Source: Dyadobacter frigoris (GTDB lineage Bacteria > Bacteroidota > Bacteroidia > Cytophagales > Spirosomataceae). From it: a stretch of 64,000 nt of DNA. This document shows positions 63,420 to 64,000 of this stretch, piece after piece. Below the pieces are notes generated by a model. That model was not told the DNA's origin, searched no databases, and saw only the letters and a list, made by a program, of their open reading frames with translations. The position numbers and the translations under genes were made by a program. Position 1 is the first letter of the stretch, and every line of letters starts with the position of its first letter. The stretch spans positions 124,001 to 188,000 of the forward strand of contig NZ_SZVO01000013.1 of the NCBI RefSeq assembly GCF_005280585.1, read 5' to 3'.

Positions 63420-64000
63420 TTACTTCTTTTCCCGTGCTTCAATCATCCTTTCCAGGCGGTAAGGAAGTGCTTCCAAAAACGCGGTAAGACTTGCCATTTC
63501 CGTGTTTGTAAGTTGCTGATCCAATCCGGGTGGCATCATGGACAAGGTTTGCGGATCAATGGAAACGATCTCCGTCCGGGGGATTCGCAGACCGGGTACG
63601 GGACCTACTTCGATGACAATCGCCTCGGGAAGCTGCTCTTTGATAACGCCGGTATAAGAAGTGGTTTTGGTCACAATCCGGAATGTTTCATATTCCCTGG
63701 CGAAGCTTGCACTTGGATACAGAACCGCTTCAAGAATATCATGTTTGGACCTGATCTCTCCAATATTGGTAAGGTCCGGGCCGAAACGTCCTCCCTCAGA
63801 ACCCACTGAATGACACAGATAGCAAGATGCCTTACCATAAAACAGCTTCCGGCCTTCGCCTACATCTCCGCCTTTGAGGCGCGCTTCCATCTCCTGCAAA
63901 TGAGATAACCGCTCGGCATGCTGTGCTTTTAGTTTGACAAGTAACGGTGCCGCCATCTCATTAACGGAAGGCGGAAAGCTTTTTAGCAGTCTTTGAAAAT
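63420..64000 (-). CDS. Cytochrome c / heme-binding domain protein (5' end outside window)
   Basis: The frame is open through the right edge (codons before the Met at 63956 read LLKSFPPSVNE), so this is the C-terminal end of a larger protein. A heme motif CYLCHS lies in GRKLFYGKASCYLCHSVGSEGGRFGPDLTNIG, with a likely distal Met in SMMPPGLDQQ. This arrangement fits the C-terminus of PVC-type membrane-bound or periplasmic dehydrogenases with a terminal cytochrome c. The gene stands 28 bases upstream of the DUF1080 gene, so it heads the operon seen here. Confidence 0.85.
   Translation of the reverse strand, partial: FQRLLKSFPPSVNEMAAPLLVKLKAQHAERLSHLQEMEARLKGGDVGEGRKLFYGKASCYLCHSVGSEGGRFGPDLTNIGEIRSKHDILEAVLYPSASFAREYETFRIVTKTTSYTGVIKEQLPEAIVIEVGPVPGLRIPRTEIVSIDPQTLSMMPPGLDQQLTNTEMASLTAFLEALPYRLERMIEAREKK

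Overview
The window looks like a chromosomal segment of a Gram-negative Bacteroidota, probably order Cytophagales and close to Dyadobacter or Spirosoma (inference from gene families, not a search). The signs are Bacteroidota promoters (-33 TTG, about 19-20 bp, -7 TAnnTTTG) before tRNAs and several genes, a type IX secretion C-terminal sorting domain, TPR-transmembrane-HTH regulators, an arm-binding-type integrase, and a subtype iii type VI secretion system (T6SSiii).

Layout. 1-5.1 kb: a TPR-HTH regulator cut by the window edge, two tandem single-domain globins, and a second transcription unit with a small conserved protein and a frameshifted lipoprotein. The two units share an unusual promoter architecture with GTATAC boxes. 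5.3-6.0 kb: two near-identical tRNA-Thr genes, each with its own terminator. 6-20.5 kb: mostly housekeeping and stress genes (DUF349 protein, pdxH, gltA, miaA, an Ada-type alkylation repair protein, isochorismatase family, oxidoreductase, cbpA-cbpM, DEAD-box helicase, CHRD lipoprotein). 20.5-20.9 kb: a Lys-Leu-Lys tRNA operon. 21-29 kb: accessory metabolism and regulators (SDR, two AraC, HxlR/DoxX, sulfatase with an M28-like protein, siderophore-interacting protein).

29.6-52.2 kb is the centrepiece, a complete-looking T6SSiii locus. It has two LuxR-type regulators, tssK, tssO and clpV. Next come an OmpA-like protein and a metzincin without signal peptides, then four envelope proteins (FN3 lipoprotein, two exported proteins sharing a domain, an OmpA-family protein). 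PAAR, tssB, tssC, two tssD-like genes, vgrG, a third tssD, a Tae4-like peptidoglycan amidase, tssN (inverted), tssE, tssF and tssG follow. TssJ/L/M are absent, as expected for T6SSiii, where TssN/O/P/Q/R form the membrane complex. The sheath (TssB/C), tube (TssD), spike (VgrG, PAAR), baseplate (TssE/F/G/K) and recycling ATPase (ClpV) together make a contractile injector. The amidase is the clearest cargo and the metzincin and OmpA-like protein are candidate cargo.

52.4-56 kb: a tRNA-Lys gene used as a probable integration site, followed by a tyrosine recombinase, an excisionase-like HTH gene, a small gene and more than 1 kb of non-coding DNA with a 21-bp perfect inverted repeat. 56-59 kb: a large internally duplicated T9SS beta-helix protein. 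59.5-60.4 kb: a degraded zone holding an IS3 transposase tail and fragments of neutral ceramidase genes. 60.4-64 kb: a catabolic-looking operon on the minus strand (hydroxyacyl-CoA dehydrogenase family, Gfo/Idh/MocA, DUF1080, cytochrome c domain protein cut by the window end).
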